A stretch of DNA of 41,640 nucleotides from Bacteroidota bacterium (GCA_023381615.1 JAMCQL010000068.1:1-41640), one strand, 5' to 3'; counted from the stretch's first letter, positions 1 to 9,086 are shown. The notes: generated by a model not told the origin, from the letters alone. Numbers and translations: made by a program.

Positions 1-1567
1 TTAACAATGCTTGAACTTCAGTCTGCACTCCGGGCATCGGTCCGTTGTTGGCTATACCGGCATAATCATACGGAGCCGGAATTTGGTCGAAGTCTGTTAT
101 CGGCCCATGACACGATTGGCAAGCAGTAGTATTGTCTGTCGCAACTCCTGCGCTGTCGGTTCCGCTCATCAACCAGGTATGATCGCCAAGTAGGTTTGTA
201 GCCTTTGCATCGACAGTGTCATCCGACATGTGGCATGTTACGCAAGCATCAGAAAGTTGTGTGTGCGTATTAAGACCCGCGATCGAAGTATCGCCAAACT
301 GATAAGCGTTTTGACCGAAGAACATATCTGCCTGTGGTCCCTCATGCGGTCCAAAATACGGTTTCCAACCAGCTGCGACTGTAGCATTTGCGTTCGCACG
401 TGCATGGTGGCAATTCATGCAAAGCTGGCCTGCTCCGCCGGTAGTAACCGTGTAGCCATTCATCAGTGGACTCCTCACCGAGTATATCCGAAGTTGATGT
501 GGGAACTGGCCGTTGTGGGGATCATGACATACTCCGCAACTTAATGCCTCTGGGACACTGTATGATGGTAGAATCGGGTCCAGATTCAAGAGGTTCTTGG
601 CACCATACCCATTGTGACAAGGCGCGCAAGTGGAATCGGTGCTTGTCTTTGGCACCGCAGCCTGGATGGCAAGATATCCCGAATCATGTGGGCTCGAGAT
701 CCACTCGCGCCCCATGGGGTGGTGCGGAGGAGCATCGTGGCATTGCAGACACACTGAGGCGTTGAGTGAAACACTGATCTTTGTGGTATCGCCGCCATGC
801 TGGTCGCCAGCGCCATGGCAGCTTTCACAACCTATGGTTGCTAATTGCGCAAGTTTCTTGGAGGTATTATAGAGGTGAGCAAAGTTAGTATCCACAAGCG
901 TCGATGGGAATGTCCATCCGACCTGGCTTGCTACAACCGCAAAGTTGCCATTTGCGGCAGTCGGGTTGTATCCTGTGGTGTGACATTTTACACATGAACT
1001 TTTATAAAAGCTTCCGTTCACACCGTTAATGTTATTCTTGAAGAAGGAAGCATGAGCTGTCCCTGCCCAACCTGCGACGTTGTCGGAGTGGCACAGGCCA
1101 CATTGGGGAAATGCGGCTCCCGTACTGTCAAACTGGGTAAGGGCTACCGTTCCCGGTCCGACGTAATTTGCAGAAGTAATTACGGTGGAGGTTTTTGACG
1201 TTCCACCTGCTGTTGTTACTTGAAGATTGATTGTGTATTGCCCGGTCGTGTCAACAGTGATCGTCGTGAACGGAGCAGACGTGCTGTCAATTTGTGCGTG
1301 CCCACCCGCTGGATCCTGGACCGACCAAGAAACCGATTGGATTGTCCCTCCGGTCGAATCGATTGCCTGTAAGTAAACAATCGTTTTCTCTCCGACGGTA
1401 CTTAAGCCCGTTGCGGCATACATTGCATTCCCAGCGGAACCATAAACCTGCGTCAAAGTGTAAGGGGTCATCCCCACAATTTTGATCCCTGCTTTTGGTG
1501 TCTGCGAGAAAGCCAATCCAGCCGCGAGGAATACCATCACTAAACTGGTAACAAATCGTTTCCTCAT
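1..1567 (-). CDS. Secreted nonahaem c-type cytochrome (3' end outside window)
   Basis: The frame opens with ATG at 1567 and runs 522 codons off the left edge without a stop, so the C-terminus is missing. An AGGAG ribosome site lies just upstream. Residues 1-21 form a signal peptide (basic start, hydrophobic core, AFSQ). Residues about 30-140 resemble an Ig/PKD-like beta domain. Nine CxxCH haem motifs follow, with first cysteines near residues 156, 192, 247, 273, 314, 344, 383, 442 and 483. Several further histidines (for example HH at 282-283 and 387-388) could serve as distal ligands. The protein should act outside the inner membrane in electron transfer. Family members include reductases and electron conduits; which one this is cannot be told from the sequence. 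The haem count and frame were read directly; the function is inferred. Confidence 0.9.
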   Translation of the reverse strand, partial: MRKRFVTSLVMVFLAAGLAFSQTPKAGIKIVGMTPYTLTQVYGSAGNAMYAATGLSTVGEKTIVYLQAIDSTGGTIQSVSWSVQDPAGGHAQIDSTSAPFTTITVDTTGQYTINLQVTTAGGTSKTSTVITSANYVGPGTVALTQFDSTGAAFPQCGLCHSDNVAGWAGTAHASFFKNNINGVNGSFYKSSCVKCHTTGYNPTAANGNFAVVASQVGWTFPSTLVDTNFAHLYNTSKKLAQLATIGCESCHGAGDQHGGDTTKISVSLNASVCLQCHDAPPHHPMGREWISSPHDSGYLAIQAAVPKTSTDSTCAPCHNGYGAKNLLNLDPILPSYSVPEALSCGVCHDPHNGQFPHQLRIYSVRSPLMNGYTVTTGGAGQLCMNCHHARANANATVAAGWKPYFGPHEGPQADMFFGQNAYQFGDTSIAGLNTHTQLSDACVTCHMSDDTVDAKATNLLGDHTWLMSGTDSAGVATDNTTACQSCHGPITDFDQIPAPYDYAGIANNGPMPGVQTEVQALL

Positions 1568-1851
1568 AGCTTATTCTCCTTTTCTTGTGTTTTGGTTTAT
1601 TTTTTGAAAACAAACATCCGTTCTTAAACGTGCAACTTGAGTGCCGACTGCCCTAATTTTTTGACACAAAAATGCTGAAAATTTGGACTATAAAATTATG
1701 CCCTACCAAAATAATCATTAACAGGAAAGCATTTTTCCCCTGCGAGGGCATTTTGGGACAGCGGGATACTCAATTTACATAACCCCAAATAGAATTAGAG
1801 ACTTCTGAATTAAATAATGACCTTTTTAGATTCAGCTCACTTATGTTTCGA

Positions 1852-3012
1852 TCAGTATAAGAACATTGGCTTATTAAGAAGGTGGGCAACCTTCGGCTTG
1901 TATTGATCAGCGTCATAAAGCTCATCAACGTCAACTCGCTTCAATCCACTTGCTATGCTATCGATCGGGATATGCGTGTACTTCCCTTCCTTCAACGCCA
2001 CAAGCCGACCATATTGTTTCTTGATGATCAAATCGGTAGCAAGATTTGCGTAACTTGTTGCGACCATCCTGTCAAGAGCATCGGGCTCGCCGCTTCTCAT
2101 CAAATAAGCTACTTGCTGATAAATTATTTCTGAACCGGTTATCTGCTTCAGCGCTTCGCCGGTCAGCGCACCGATACCGCCAAGCTTTTTATGTCCGTAG
2201 GCATCTGCCTGTCCGTATTCAACAATTTTCCCACCGACCATCTGAGCGCCTTCTGAGATTGTCATTATGGCATAGTCGCTTGGATTACGCTTCTTATCTT
2301 CGAGCAGTAATCCCGCCAGCTTTTCCGGATCAAACGGCACTTCGGAGATCACCGCGCGATCAACGCCGGCAAGATAAGCAGAGATCAGCGATGTCTCTCC
2401 GGAGTTTCTTCCAAAAAGTTCGACGACGGCGATGCGCTCATGCGAACCCGCCGGTGTCCGAAGAGCCGTTATGAAATTTACACTTCGCGTGACCGCAGTG
2501 GAAAAACCGATGCAATAATCTGTTCCGAACACATCATTATCCATCGTCTTCGGGACAGCTACGACAGGAAATCCTTCCTTGTGAAGACGGACTGCGTAAC
2601 TCAAAGTATCGTCGCCACCAATGGGAAGCAGTGCATCGATTTTCAGTTGATCGAGAACCCGCAATACGTGAGGCGTAAAATCGAGAGGCGGATCATCTTG
2701 CTTCGGGAGATTTTTTGCGTCAATCAAAAATTCCGGGACATCCTTCGCCTTTACTTTTGATGGGTTTGTTCGAGAGGTGTGAAGAAACGTTCCGCCAGAC
2801 CTATCAACCGTCCGCGTGTTTTGCTTGTTCAATAGGGTAACCCACTCCTCATTGCCGTTCTTAGAATTAACATCGTAATGCAAAAGTCCAGCCCAGCCGC
2901 GCCTGATTCCGACAACTTCAAGCCCGGCTTCTTCAGCCCGGTAGACCGCAGCTTTTATGCAAGGGTTCAGCCCAGGTACATCGCCCCCGCCCGTGAGAAT
3001 TCCAATTTTCAT
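1852..3012 (-). CDS. 6-phosphofructokinase, predicted pyrophosphate-dependent
   Basis: A 386-residue PFK-A family enzyme that phosphorylates fructose 6-phosphate in glycolysis. The N-terminal loop GGGDVPG (8-14) is present. The donor loop reads GGDDT (132-136) and the catalytic loop PKTMDND (154-160). ATP-dependent enzymes have Gly at the second Asp of GGDD and at the Lys of PKT. The Asp/Lys pair is the known signature of PPi-dependent enzymes, so PPi is the predicted phosphoryl donor and the step may be reversible. Start ATG at 3012 follows an AAGGAG site seven bases away. The methylglyoxal synthase gene lies 76 bases upstream on the same strand, so co-transcription is plausible. Family assignment is firm; donor choice rests on two residues. 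Confidence 0.93.
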   Translation of the reverse strand: MKIGILTGGGDVPGLNPCIKAAVYRAEEAGLEVVGIRRGWAGLLHYDVNSKNGNEEWVTLLNKQNTRTVDRSGGTFLHTSRTNPSKVKAKDVPEFLIDAKNLPKQDDPPLDFTPHVLRVLDQLKIDALLPIGGDDTLSYAVRLHKEGFPVVAVPKTMDNDVFGTDYCIGFSTAVTRSVNFITALRTPAGSHERIAVVELFGRNSGETSLISAYLAGVDRAVISEVPFDPEKLAGLLLEDKKRNPSDYAIMTISEGAQMVGGKIVEYGQADAYGHKKLGGIGALTGEALKQITGSEIIYQQVAYLMRSGEPDALDRMVATSYANLATDLIIKKQYGRLVALKEGKYTHIPIDSIASGLKRVDVDELYDADQYKPKVAHLLNKPMFLY

Positions 3013-3088
3013 ACGCTTGCTCCTTTTGATTGAAAAGTTTCACAAGAAATTTAGTGCGTCCAAGAATGACTTTAAAGTTTTGAATACA

Positions 3089-3529
3089 TCATTGAATTTT
3101 CAAAATAACTTTGCGCTCATATTCCGAATGAAAGAGCGGCGAAGAGATCAGAAAGTCTGCCGAGGCTTTGTTCGATGCGACCGGTATGTTCCAGACTACG
3201 GCGATGCGCAAGAGGGCTTTCACGTCGGGATCGTGCGGCTGAGGCTCAAGCGGATCCCAGAAAAATATCAGGACATCTATTTTCCCTTCCGCAATTTTTG
3301 CCCCGATTTCCTGATCGCCTCCGACCGGACCGCTCAGCATCCTCTTGATCTTTATTCCCAAGGTATCGGACAGCATCTTACCGGTTGTGCCTGTTGCGTA
3401 AAGTTGGTGGTTCTTCAGAACGTCTTTGTTATACTTTGCCCACTCAAGAAGTTCTTCCTTTTTATTATCGTGAGCCACAAGAGCAATTCTTTTTCTCGAG
3501 TGCATCTTCATTTTTAAGTTCTTCATCAT
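3089..3529 (-). CDS. mgsA: Methylglyoxal synthase
   Basis: A cytosolic enzyme that converts dihydroxyacetone phosphate to methylglyoxal and phosphate, a bypass used when phosphorylated sugars accumulate. Recognised by ALVAHD near the N-terminus, ATGTTG (phosphate loop), [10 protein letters not shown] with the catalytic Asp, IFFWDPL, and [12 protein letters not shown] ending in [15 protein letters not shown]. The length, about 146 residues, is normal for the family. Two adjacent ATGs (3529 and 3526) sit four and seven bases after a CTCCT/AGGAG site; either could start the protein, and the open frame upstream to 3553 is not needed. It is followed by the PPi-type phosphofructokinase on the same strand, placing two enzymes at the triose/hexose branch point side by side. 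Confidence 0.95.
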   Translation of the reverse strand: MMKNLKMKMHSRKRIALVAHDNKKEELLEWAKYNKDVLKNHQLYATGTTGKMLSDTLGIKIKRMLSGPVGGDQEIGAKIAEGKIDVLIFFWDPLEPQPHDPDVKALLRIAVVWNIPVASNKASADFLISSPLFHSEYERKVILKIQ

Positions 3530-3651
3530 TTTTCTCCTGAATGCGAAAAGCATTTTACCACGTTATTAAAATAAACACGTCCTTCGCTTTATTCCACAAT
3601 TCGACCGCTCAAAAATTCTCCGCTTAATATTTTTCAGGGAAGGTATGAAAT

Positions 3652-3792
3652 CATGCGAGACACAGAGTTCATAAAGAGAAACAAGATTATTCTTGTCTTT
3701 GCGCCTCTGCAACTAATTTCTACCAACAAGACACGCGGTGTTCACAGAGAAAAATAAAACCACACTTGTCTCTGCCGCTCTGTGCCTGTTGT
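3652..3792. repeat. Low-complexity intergenic tract of 'acacagag / cgcctctg' phrases
   Basis: Downstream of rng and upstream of mgsA. The tract contains short recurring phrases such as gagacacagagttca, tgcgcctctgca, ttcacagagaaaaa and tctctgccgctctgtg. It has no open frame of note and no Rho-independent terminator. Similar phrase-like tracts are, from memory, common between genes in this lineage; whether this copy is dispersed in the genome cannot be tested here. Confidence 0.4.
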
Positions 3793-5412
3793 CTATCCTT
3801 TGAAATCTTCTGTCACATCTCGTTTCTGCGATGAAGAATAGACTTTGAACGAACTCACCGGAACTGCCGGATTAGAATCCAGTTTGATGAAGATTTTGTT
3901 CTTCCACATCAACTTGAAGAGGTGGCTTGGTTTCCCTTCTTTAAGATAGGATGCCAAATAAGGATGAACCGTCAATTTGATGGAAAATCCCTTGCCTTCG
4001 GCTTTGAATCGGCTGAGCCATCCCGTTATCTCGGTGAATACAGTCGCCCTGCTCTGGACGATTCCGGTTCCGGCACACACAGGGCATGTCTCACTAAACG
4101 ACTGCATTATGCTCTGCCTGATTCTCTGCCTCGTAATCTGCACCAGACCAAATTCCGTCATCGGAAGGACGGTGACTTTTGCCCTGTCCTTGCGGAACTC
4201 CTTGCGAAGTTCTTCGTAAACCTTGCGCTTGTTTCTTTCATCCTCGAGGTCAATAAAATCTATCACAATTATACCACCGATGTCCCGAAGTCGCAGTTGT
4301 CTGATAATTTCGCGTGAAGCTTCCATATTTGTTCGCAAGGAATTTTGTTCCTGCTCTTTGCTCGCGGCATACCGGCCGCTGTTGACATCTATAACCGTCA
4401 TCGCTTCTGTCACGTCGATTACCAAATAGCCGCCGGTCTTCAAAGAGACGCGCCTGCCGAGCGATTCCTGCATATCTTTCGCGACGCCAAACACATCGAA
4501 TATCGGCTGCTTGCCACGATAATATTCGATTTTGTCGACGAGCAGCGGAGCAAACCACTTCACGTAAGTCGTAATTTCCTTGTAAAGCCTTCGCGAATCG
4601 ACGACAACCCTCTGCACTTCGTTATTGAACAAATCACGGATAACGCTCGACACAGTTGACAAATCTTTGTAAAGCAAAATCGGCGGCTGTTCGGTTTTCA
4701 AGCTCTTCTCAATCTCGCGCCATGTCTTGATCAACTGTTCGATGTCGTTTTTCAAGAGCTCTTCCTCCTTGCCTTCAGCGACGGTCCTTATAATAACACC
4801 GAAACCTTCGGGCAGCATGCTCCTGACGATCCTGCGGAGTCTCTTTTTCTCCCTGAAGTTGTAAAGCTTCTTCGAGACACCGATACGCCCGTCAAATGGG
4901 AGCAGCACAAGATATCTTCCGGGAAGCGATACTTTGCTGGTTACGCGCACCCCCTTCTTGCCGACAGGTTCTTTCGTAACCTGAACGATGATGCTCTGAT
5001 CTCGCTCTAGGTGGACTTCTCTCTGTGCGGGACGCGGCGCCCGTGGTGCTGCTTGTGGCCGTGGACCATTCTGTGGGTGCGATGGGTGATCGGCTGACGC
5101 AGGTGTGGAAGTCTCTGCTTCTTCGTCTTCCTCATCGTCGATTTCGGAATCTTCCTCGCCGATCAGCGAAGAGTAATCGTCTATATTTGGATCAACGTCC
5201 GAGAAATGCAGGAATGCATCCTGCTTTTGTCCAACGTCAATGAATGCCGCCCTGATGCCGGGCATAACTCTGGCAATTCTGCCAAGGTAAATGTCCCCGA
5301 CCATCCGTTCCTTGCCGGGCGACTCGACAAAAATCTCTGCGAGCCTGCCATCCTCGGTAATCGCGATGCGAATCTGGTCGGCAGTCTCATTGATTACAAT
5401 CTCCTTTTTCAT
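3793..5412 (-). CDS. rng: Ribonuclease E/G family endoribonuclease
   Basis: A single-strand endoribonuclease for rRNA maturation and mRNA decay, about 539 residues, hence RNase G-sized without the long RNase E scaffold tail. The S1 domain (about 35-165) is split by an acidic, Pro/Ala-rich insertion at about 75-135 (runs of D/E, then PRPQAAPRAPRPAQ). The catalytic DNase I-like region contains VIDVNSGRY and GGIIVIDFIDL, whose aspartates bind the metal. The zinc-link motif CPVCAGTG follows, with a short C-terminal domain. Start chosen at ATG 5412 (MKKEIVINE), where family homology begins; the frame is open 20 codons further upstream. It is separated from its neighbours by long spacers and probably transcribed alone. 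Confidence 0.93.
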   Translation of the reverse strand: MKKEIVINETADQIRIAITEDGRLAEIFVESPGKERMVGDIYLGRIARVMPGIRAAFIDVGQKQDAFLHFSDVDPNIDDYSSLIGEEDSEIDDEEDEEAETSTPASADHPSHPQNGPRPQAAPRAPRPAQREVHLERDQSIIVQVTKEPVGKKGVRVTSKVSLPGRYLVLLPFDGRIGVSKKLYNFREKKRLRRIVRSMLPEGFGVIIRTVAEGKEEELLKNDIEQLIKTWREIEKSLKTEQPPILLYKDLSTVSSVIRDLFNNEVQRVVVDSRRLYKEITTYVKWFAPLLVDKIEYYRGKQPIFDVFGVAKDMQESLGRRVSLKTGGYLVIDVTEAMTVIDVNSGRYAASKEQEQNSLRTNMEASREIIRQLRLRDIGGIIVIDFIDLEDERNKRKVYEELRKEFRKDRAKVTVLPMTEFGLVQITRQRIRQSIMQSFSETCPVCAGTGIVQSRATVFTEITGWLSRFKAEGKGFSIKLTVHPYLASYLKEGKPSHLFKLMWKNKIFIKLDSNPAVPVSSFKVYSSSQKRDVTEDFKG

Positions 5413-5973
5413 AAATACCTGCTCTGTTGTGTTTGAGCGGAGAGCAATCTTGACCGTCAGCCAGATTTTCATCCCGTGATTTTAAAATCTGATTTACCAA
5501 AAGATTCTCAGAGTGTCTGCATGTACAAGGCTTTGAGAGATCACCTATATCCGGTGCATTTGATAAGAATGATCTGCCAGCCGAATCTTGCCCGGCGATT
5601 GTAAAGAGTAAGATTAAAAGGAGTGGATTGAAATTATCTCCGAAGGATCCTTCGGACACTCTCCCCGAATCATCTGGAACACCCTTGTGAACACTCTGGA
5701 GACGGTCTGGAACGACTCCGCAAATAGTGTAAAAAATTAGTTTAAAGAACGGAGGAATTATTTGATCCCCAAAAACTGAAACTGAAGGCACACCCGCAAA
5801 GCCAAATATAGCTGCGAGCCCAATTTTAATTTTACCTAACTTCCAGCTTTGAACGCTGTGCCGATTTAACACCGATATACCAATAATTGAATTTAATATT
5901 TTTAAACGACCACCCGAGGCGAAGTTCAATCCTCCGGTTTTATCGAGCGGCGCTTGCCGGCTATGAAAAAAAC
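5413..5973. other. 561-base spacer between rng and the SRP RNA gene
   Basis: No protein gene is convincing here. An open frame on the minus strand has no recognisable domain and runs into the start of rng. The only clear structure is the perfect 18-base palindrome at 5639-5656. The spacer should hold the rng promoter, but no unambiguous promoter elements were identified. Confidence 0.5.
5639..5656. repeat. Perfect 18-bp palindrome, TCCGnAGGATCCTnCGGA family, intergenic copy
   Basis: Reads TCCGAAGGATCCTTCGGA, its own reverse complement. Near-identical copies occur inside the phosphohexomutase gene (16499-16516, one mismatch) and in the spacer at 30920-30937. Arm-like half copies (TCCGAAGG or CCTTCGGA) also flank the inserts in birA and the M1 peptidase. 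Confidence 0.8.
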
Positions 5974-6073
5974 GAGGTCAAGCTTACTGTGTCACACGGT
6001 CAGTACGCTTACCGTTGCTTCCTTCCGGACCTGGCGGGGTTCGGCAACTTTCCGTTGCACAGGACTTGACCTC
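5974..6073 (-). ncRNA. ffs: Signal recognition particle RNA, small bacterial (4.5S) type
   Basis: The minus strand carries the invariant apical segment GCCAGGTCCGGAAGGAAGCA, which binds Ffh, flanked by a pairing stem. The ends close as GAGGTCAAG (6073-6065) with CTTGACCTC (5982-5974), giving about 100 nt. A run of U follows directly on the minus strand (5973-5967), so the closing stem probably doubles as terminator. The RNA targets ribosomes making membrane proteins to FtsY. tRNA-Ala lies 44 bases upstream in the same direction, and the two may share a transcript. Confidence 0.93.
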
Positions 6074-6117
6074 AAAAACCTATTTCATAGCTTTCAACAA
6101 TTTCAAAAACTTCTCCG

Positions 6118-6191
6118 TGGAGCAGAGGGGGATCGAACCCCTGACCTCCAGAGTGCGATTCTGGCGCTCTCCCAAACTGAGCTACTGCCCC
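6118..6191 (-). tRNA. tRNA-Ala (anticodon CGC)
   Basis: A complete 74-nt cloverleaf on the minus strand. Acceptor GGGGCAG pairs with CTGCTCC and includes the G3-U70 pair that marks alanine tRNAs. The D arm is GCTC/GAGC, anticodon stem CCAGA/TCTGG with loop ATCGCAC, and T arm AGGGG-TTCGATC-CCCCT. The anticodon CGC reads GCG. The discriminator is A and the 3' CCA is not encoded. Confidence 0.95.
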
Positions 6192-6325
6192 GGCACATTT
6201 TTAATATAGCAACGGAGGGGAACTTTAGCAATTTGAGCGGTCTGCGGAGTTGAAAAAAACGCCAATCCAACAAAATTTCGAGGGCAAAAAATTAAATCTC
6301 AAAATCGCAACCCAAACGGGCAGCG

Positions 6326-6367
6326 TCCGCCACGAACACTTTCCTGACTCACAACTTGTCTGGCGGA
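6326..6367. repeat. Inverted repeat TCCGCCA ... TGGCGGA in the hldD downstream spacer
   Basis: Seven-base arms at 6326-6332 and 6361-6367 enclose 28 bases downstream of hldD. The arms match those of the shorter palindrome at 25326-25345 and the TCCGCC/GGCGGA core at 9229 and 19153. Confidence 0.5.
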
Positions 6368-6396
6368 AACCGGCGGTTGAATCAAATTTAAATTTC

Positions 6397-7392
6397 TTAT
6401 TCCCCCAGCCTTTTTCCGCCAACGAGATAATTCTGTACATAGTCTTTGACCGCAACTTCAAGGGGAGTCATCTCTTTACTGTAACCGGCTTGCCTGATTT
6501 TTGAAACGTCGGCGCAAGTGTAATATTGGTACTTCTCTCGAATCGTTTCCGGCATCTCGACGTAATCGATGCTCAGTGGTTTGCCAAGTACGCCAAAAAT
6601 CCCAGATGCGAGTTTGTTCCATGTGTTTGCAGCTCCGCTGCCGATGTTGAACAAACCGCCGGCGTTTCGGTTTTCAAGAAAGAACAGAGTCATTTCGACC
6701 GCGTCTTTCACATAGACGAAATCTCGAACCTGCTCTCCGTCTTTATATTCCTTCTTGTACGACTTGAACAGTTGCATCTTTCCGGAAGATTTGATTTGCT
6801 CAAACGCTTTCAGCACGACAGAACGCATCTCTGCTTTATGGTATTCGTTTGGACCGAACACGTTGAAATATTTCAACCCGACAATTCTATCGAGCATGCC
6901 GTGACGCAGCGCCCACTGATCGAAAAGCTGTTTCGAGTAGCCGTACATGTTCAGGGGCCTCAGTTGATCTATGGATTTTTCGTCGTCATCGAAACCCTTG
7001 CTTCCGTCGCCGTACGTCGCAGCGCTCGATGCGTAAATAAAACGCGCGCCTTCGTTGACCGCAACCAACGCAAGCTGTTTTGTATATTCGAAATTATTTT
7101 GGATAAGATAAGTTGCATCTCTTTCGGTGGTAGCGGAACAGGCGCCCATGTGTATGATGGCTTCGATCGGTTCTCTGTCGGAGCGGAGTTTCGCGGCAAG
7201 TCTCTGGTTGGTCGCATGGCCAATAAATTCATCCTTTTCCATGTAATCGTGGAACTTCAGCGGGACGAGGTTCTTCCACTTCTCATCCGTGCTGAGATTG
7301 TCCACGACGAGAATATCATCCTTGCCGAGCTGGTTTAACCTCCAAACGATTGCGCTTCCAATAAATCCCGCACCGCCTGTTACAATGATCAT
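6397..7392 (-). CDS. hldD: ADP-L-glycero-D-manno-heptose 6-epimerase
   Basis: A 331-residue short-chain dehydrogenase/epimerase that makes the heptose donor for the LPS inner core. The NAD(P) loop TGGAGFIG is at the N-terminus. DNLS follows the second strand, SSAATYG carries the catalytic Ser/Thr, and YGYSKQLFD the YxxxK pair. The family-typical FNVFGPNEYHKAEMRSV and VRDFVYVKDAV are present. Start ATG 7392 follows a GGAGGT site; a few codons are open upstream but lack a site. It overlaps the stop of the DNA methyltransferase gene by four bases (ATGA) and ends the dprA-methyltransferase-hldD run. Its presence implies a heptose-containing LPS. Confidence 0.93.
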   Translation of the reverse strand: MIIVTGGAGFIGSAIVWRLNQLGKDDILVVDNLSTDEKWKNLVPLKFHDYMEKDEFIGHATNQRLAAKLRSDREPIEAIIHMGACSATTERDATYLIQNNFEYTKQLALVAVNEGARFIYASSAATYGDGSKGFDDDEKSIDQLRPLNMYGYSKQLFDQWALRHGMLDRIVGLKYFNVFGPNEYHKAEMRSVVLKAFEQIKSSGKMQLFKSYKKEYKDGEQVRDFVYVKDAVEMTLFFLENRNAGGLFNIGSGAANTWNKLASGIFGVLGKPLSIDYVEMPETIREKYQYYTCADVSKIRQAGYSKEMTPLEVAVKDYVQNYLVGGKRLGE

Positions 7393-7913
7393 GACACCTC
7401 CGATAATAAACGTTCCCACTCTCCTTCATCTCTGTCGTTGTCCAAAACAGAACCCCAGATGCGGTTTATGTCCTCCGTACAAATGTAATCTTTTCTGAAT
7501 CTCTCAGAGTCATCAGCATCCCTTAACGAAGTCAGTCTTTGCTGAATGCACTCAATATTCTCCGGATCGATCTCAATTCCGACGGACCGCCTTTGGAGTT
7601 GGTTCGCGACGACCAGAGTCGTTCCCGTTCCAGCAAACGGATCGAATATTGTGTCGCCCGGTTTCGAAGATGAAAGGACGATCCGAAGCAGCAGCGCAAT
7701 TGGCGATTGCTGTTTGTGAAAGCGTTCGTTGTTTTTATCCCTTATCGCTTCGCCTCCTTGGTTGAACGGCGGATCGAAGAATGTGAGATCGAATTCTTCG
7801 CCTTCCGCCCTCTCGAGCCATTCGAGACAATCTGTACAATGAAGCTCAAAAAGCTCCTTCGGACTTTCTTTGACGGCGTGGATTTTTGAACTGTTATTTA
7901 TTTTGCGTTTCAT
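7389..7913 (-). CDS. Miniature DNA N6-adenine/N4-cytosine methyltransferase, probably lacking a recognition domain
   Basis: A 174-residue protein with a complete AdoMet site: FDPPFNQG (catalytic DPPF motif), then DPFAGTGTTLV (glycine-rich AdoMet loop) and SVGIEIDPENIE. Related enzymes have roughly 80-120 residues between DPPF and the segment that aligns with HKQQSPIALLLRIVLSSSKPGD. Here only about 15 remain, so several conserved motifs and the target-recognition region are absent. It may be an internally deleted remnant or a minimal methylase needing a partner. ATG 7913 was chosen; a TTG at 7931 would overlap dprA. It begins four bases after the dprA stop and overlaps hldD by four. Fold assignment is good; activity is doubtful. 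Confidence 0.8.
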   Translation of the reverse strand: MKRKINNSSKIHAVKESPKELFELHCTDCLEWLERAEGEEFDLTFFDPPFNQGGEAIRDKNNERFHKQQSPIALLLRIVLSSSKPGDTIFDPFAGTGTTLVVANQLQRRSVGIEIDPENIECIQQRLTSLRDADDSERFRKDYICTEDINRIWGSVLDNDRDEGEWERLLSEVS

Positions 7914-7917
7914 TTTC

Positions 7918-9015
7918 TCAGCACTTGACAAAATACTTTCCCGGAAGCTGCTTTACAATTCCCTTCAACTCGAGTCCGAGGAGTTGAACGAGAAGATCCG
8001 ACGTGGTCATGCCGCTCTTTTCGGCGATTGCATCTATTTGCTGCGCTTCGTCTGAAAGCAATTCAAATATTTTCTGCTCAAAAATCGAAAGCTGAATTTT
8101 CGGCTGCGGTTTCGGTTGATTTTTCAAAATCGGTTTTAACTTGTAGCTAAGTTCATCCAAAACGTCGGATATTTCCTGCACCAGTTTTGCCCTGCCTTCT
8201 TTGATCAGCTTGTTCGTGCCCTTGCTCTTCTTTTCAAAGACACTTCCCGGCACGGCAAATACCTCTCTGTTTTGATCGAGAGCCGTTCCGGCAGTTATCA
8301 TCGCGCCGCCGTTGACGTCGGTCTCTATCAAAATTGTGCCGAGCGTGATTCCGCTTATGATTCTGTTTCGCCGGGGAAAATTTACCGCGTCCGGCTTGGA
8401 ACCCATGTAATATTCGGAGACAATCGCGCCCCCCATCAGTATCTGGTCGACTAACTTTTTGTTCTCGCTTGGATAAATTACGTCAGCTCCGCTGCCGAGA
8501 ACCGCGATCGTCCTTCCTCCCGCTCGAACAGCTGTTGCATGCGCAATCGTGTCGATTCCACGCGCAAGCCCAGACACAATTGCGATTCCCTGTTCTGCAA
8601 GTTCCGCAGAGAATTTTTCTGCGGTATGCTTGCCGTACGTTGTCGGATTTCTTGTTCCGACAATTGCCACAGAGTATTTGTCGGCATTCAAGAGATTGCC
8701 GCGAACGAAGAGCATTACGGGCGGGTCATAAATTTTCTTCAGGTTTTCAGGATACTCCTTGTCCCAGAATGTCACGAGCCGCGCTTCGGACTTGTTCAGT
8801 CTTGAAAGCTGAACCTGTATTTCCTTTTCAAAATTTCTTTCGGATATGATTTTTCTCGCGATGACGCGGTCAATTCCATCCACCGCAGTTAACTCGCGCT
8901 CGCTTGCGGCGAGCACCGCTTCCGGATCTCCGAAATGATTGACGAGTGCGCGAAGCCTCGCGGCGCCGATTCCCGGCACCATCGACAAACTCAAAAGCGA
9001 ACGGACATCTATCAA
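7918..9015 (-). CDS. dprA: DNA-processing protein DprA
   Basis: A 365-residue single-stranded-DNA-binding protein that loads RecA during natural transformation. Residues about 5-70 contain helix-hairpin-helix segments (MVPGIGAARL, AVDGID). The Rossmann-like core begins at SVAIVGTRNPTTYG and includes VSGLARGID, AVLGSGADVIYP, FPRRNRIISG and TDVNGGAMITAGTAL. A C-terminal winged-helix region (FELLSDEAQQIDAIAEKSG) follows. No ATG precedes the conserved start; the best initiation codon is TTG at 9015 with a weak GGTGA upstream and an in-frame stop a few codons before. Downstream lie the methyltransferase and hldD, with no recombination genes nearby. Confidence 0.92.
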   Translation of the reverse strand: MIDVRSLLSLSMVPGIGAARLRALVNHFGDPEAVLAASERELTAVDGIDRVIARKIISERNFEKEIQVQLSRLNKSEARLVTFWDKEYPENLKKIYDPPVMLFVRGNLLNADKYSVAIVGTRNPTTYGKHTAEKFSAELAEQGIAIVSGLARGIDTIAHATAVRAGGRTIAVLGSGADVIYPSENKKLVDQILMGGAIVSEYYMGSKPDAVNFPRRNRIISGITLGTILIETDVNGGAMITAGTALDQNREVFAVPGSVFEKKSKGTNKLIKEGRAKLVQEISDVLDELSYKLKPILKNQPKPQPKIQLSIFEQKIFELLSDEAQQIDAIAEKSGMTTSDLLVQLLGLELKGIVKQLPGKYFVKC

Positions 9016-9086
9016 GGATTCACCAAAAGATTTTTATTTTGCTTGCTTGCATGACTTTTCAGCCTTTGTTCGGAAAATTGAAAAAA

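Noticed and set aside
1287..1613. 108-codon minus-strand frame at the start of the cytochrome gene
   Set aside because: It lies in another frame of the real cytochrome gene, which has a signal peptide, ribosome site and nine haem motifs.
5387..5929. 180-codon open frame on the minus strand upstream of rng
   Set aside because: No domain, no ribosome site, unusual composition, overlaps the start of rng and contains the intergenic palindrome; most likely a chance frame.
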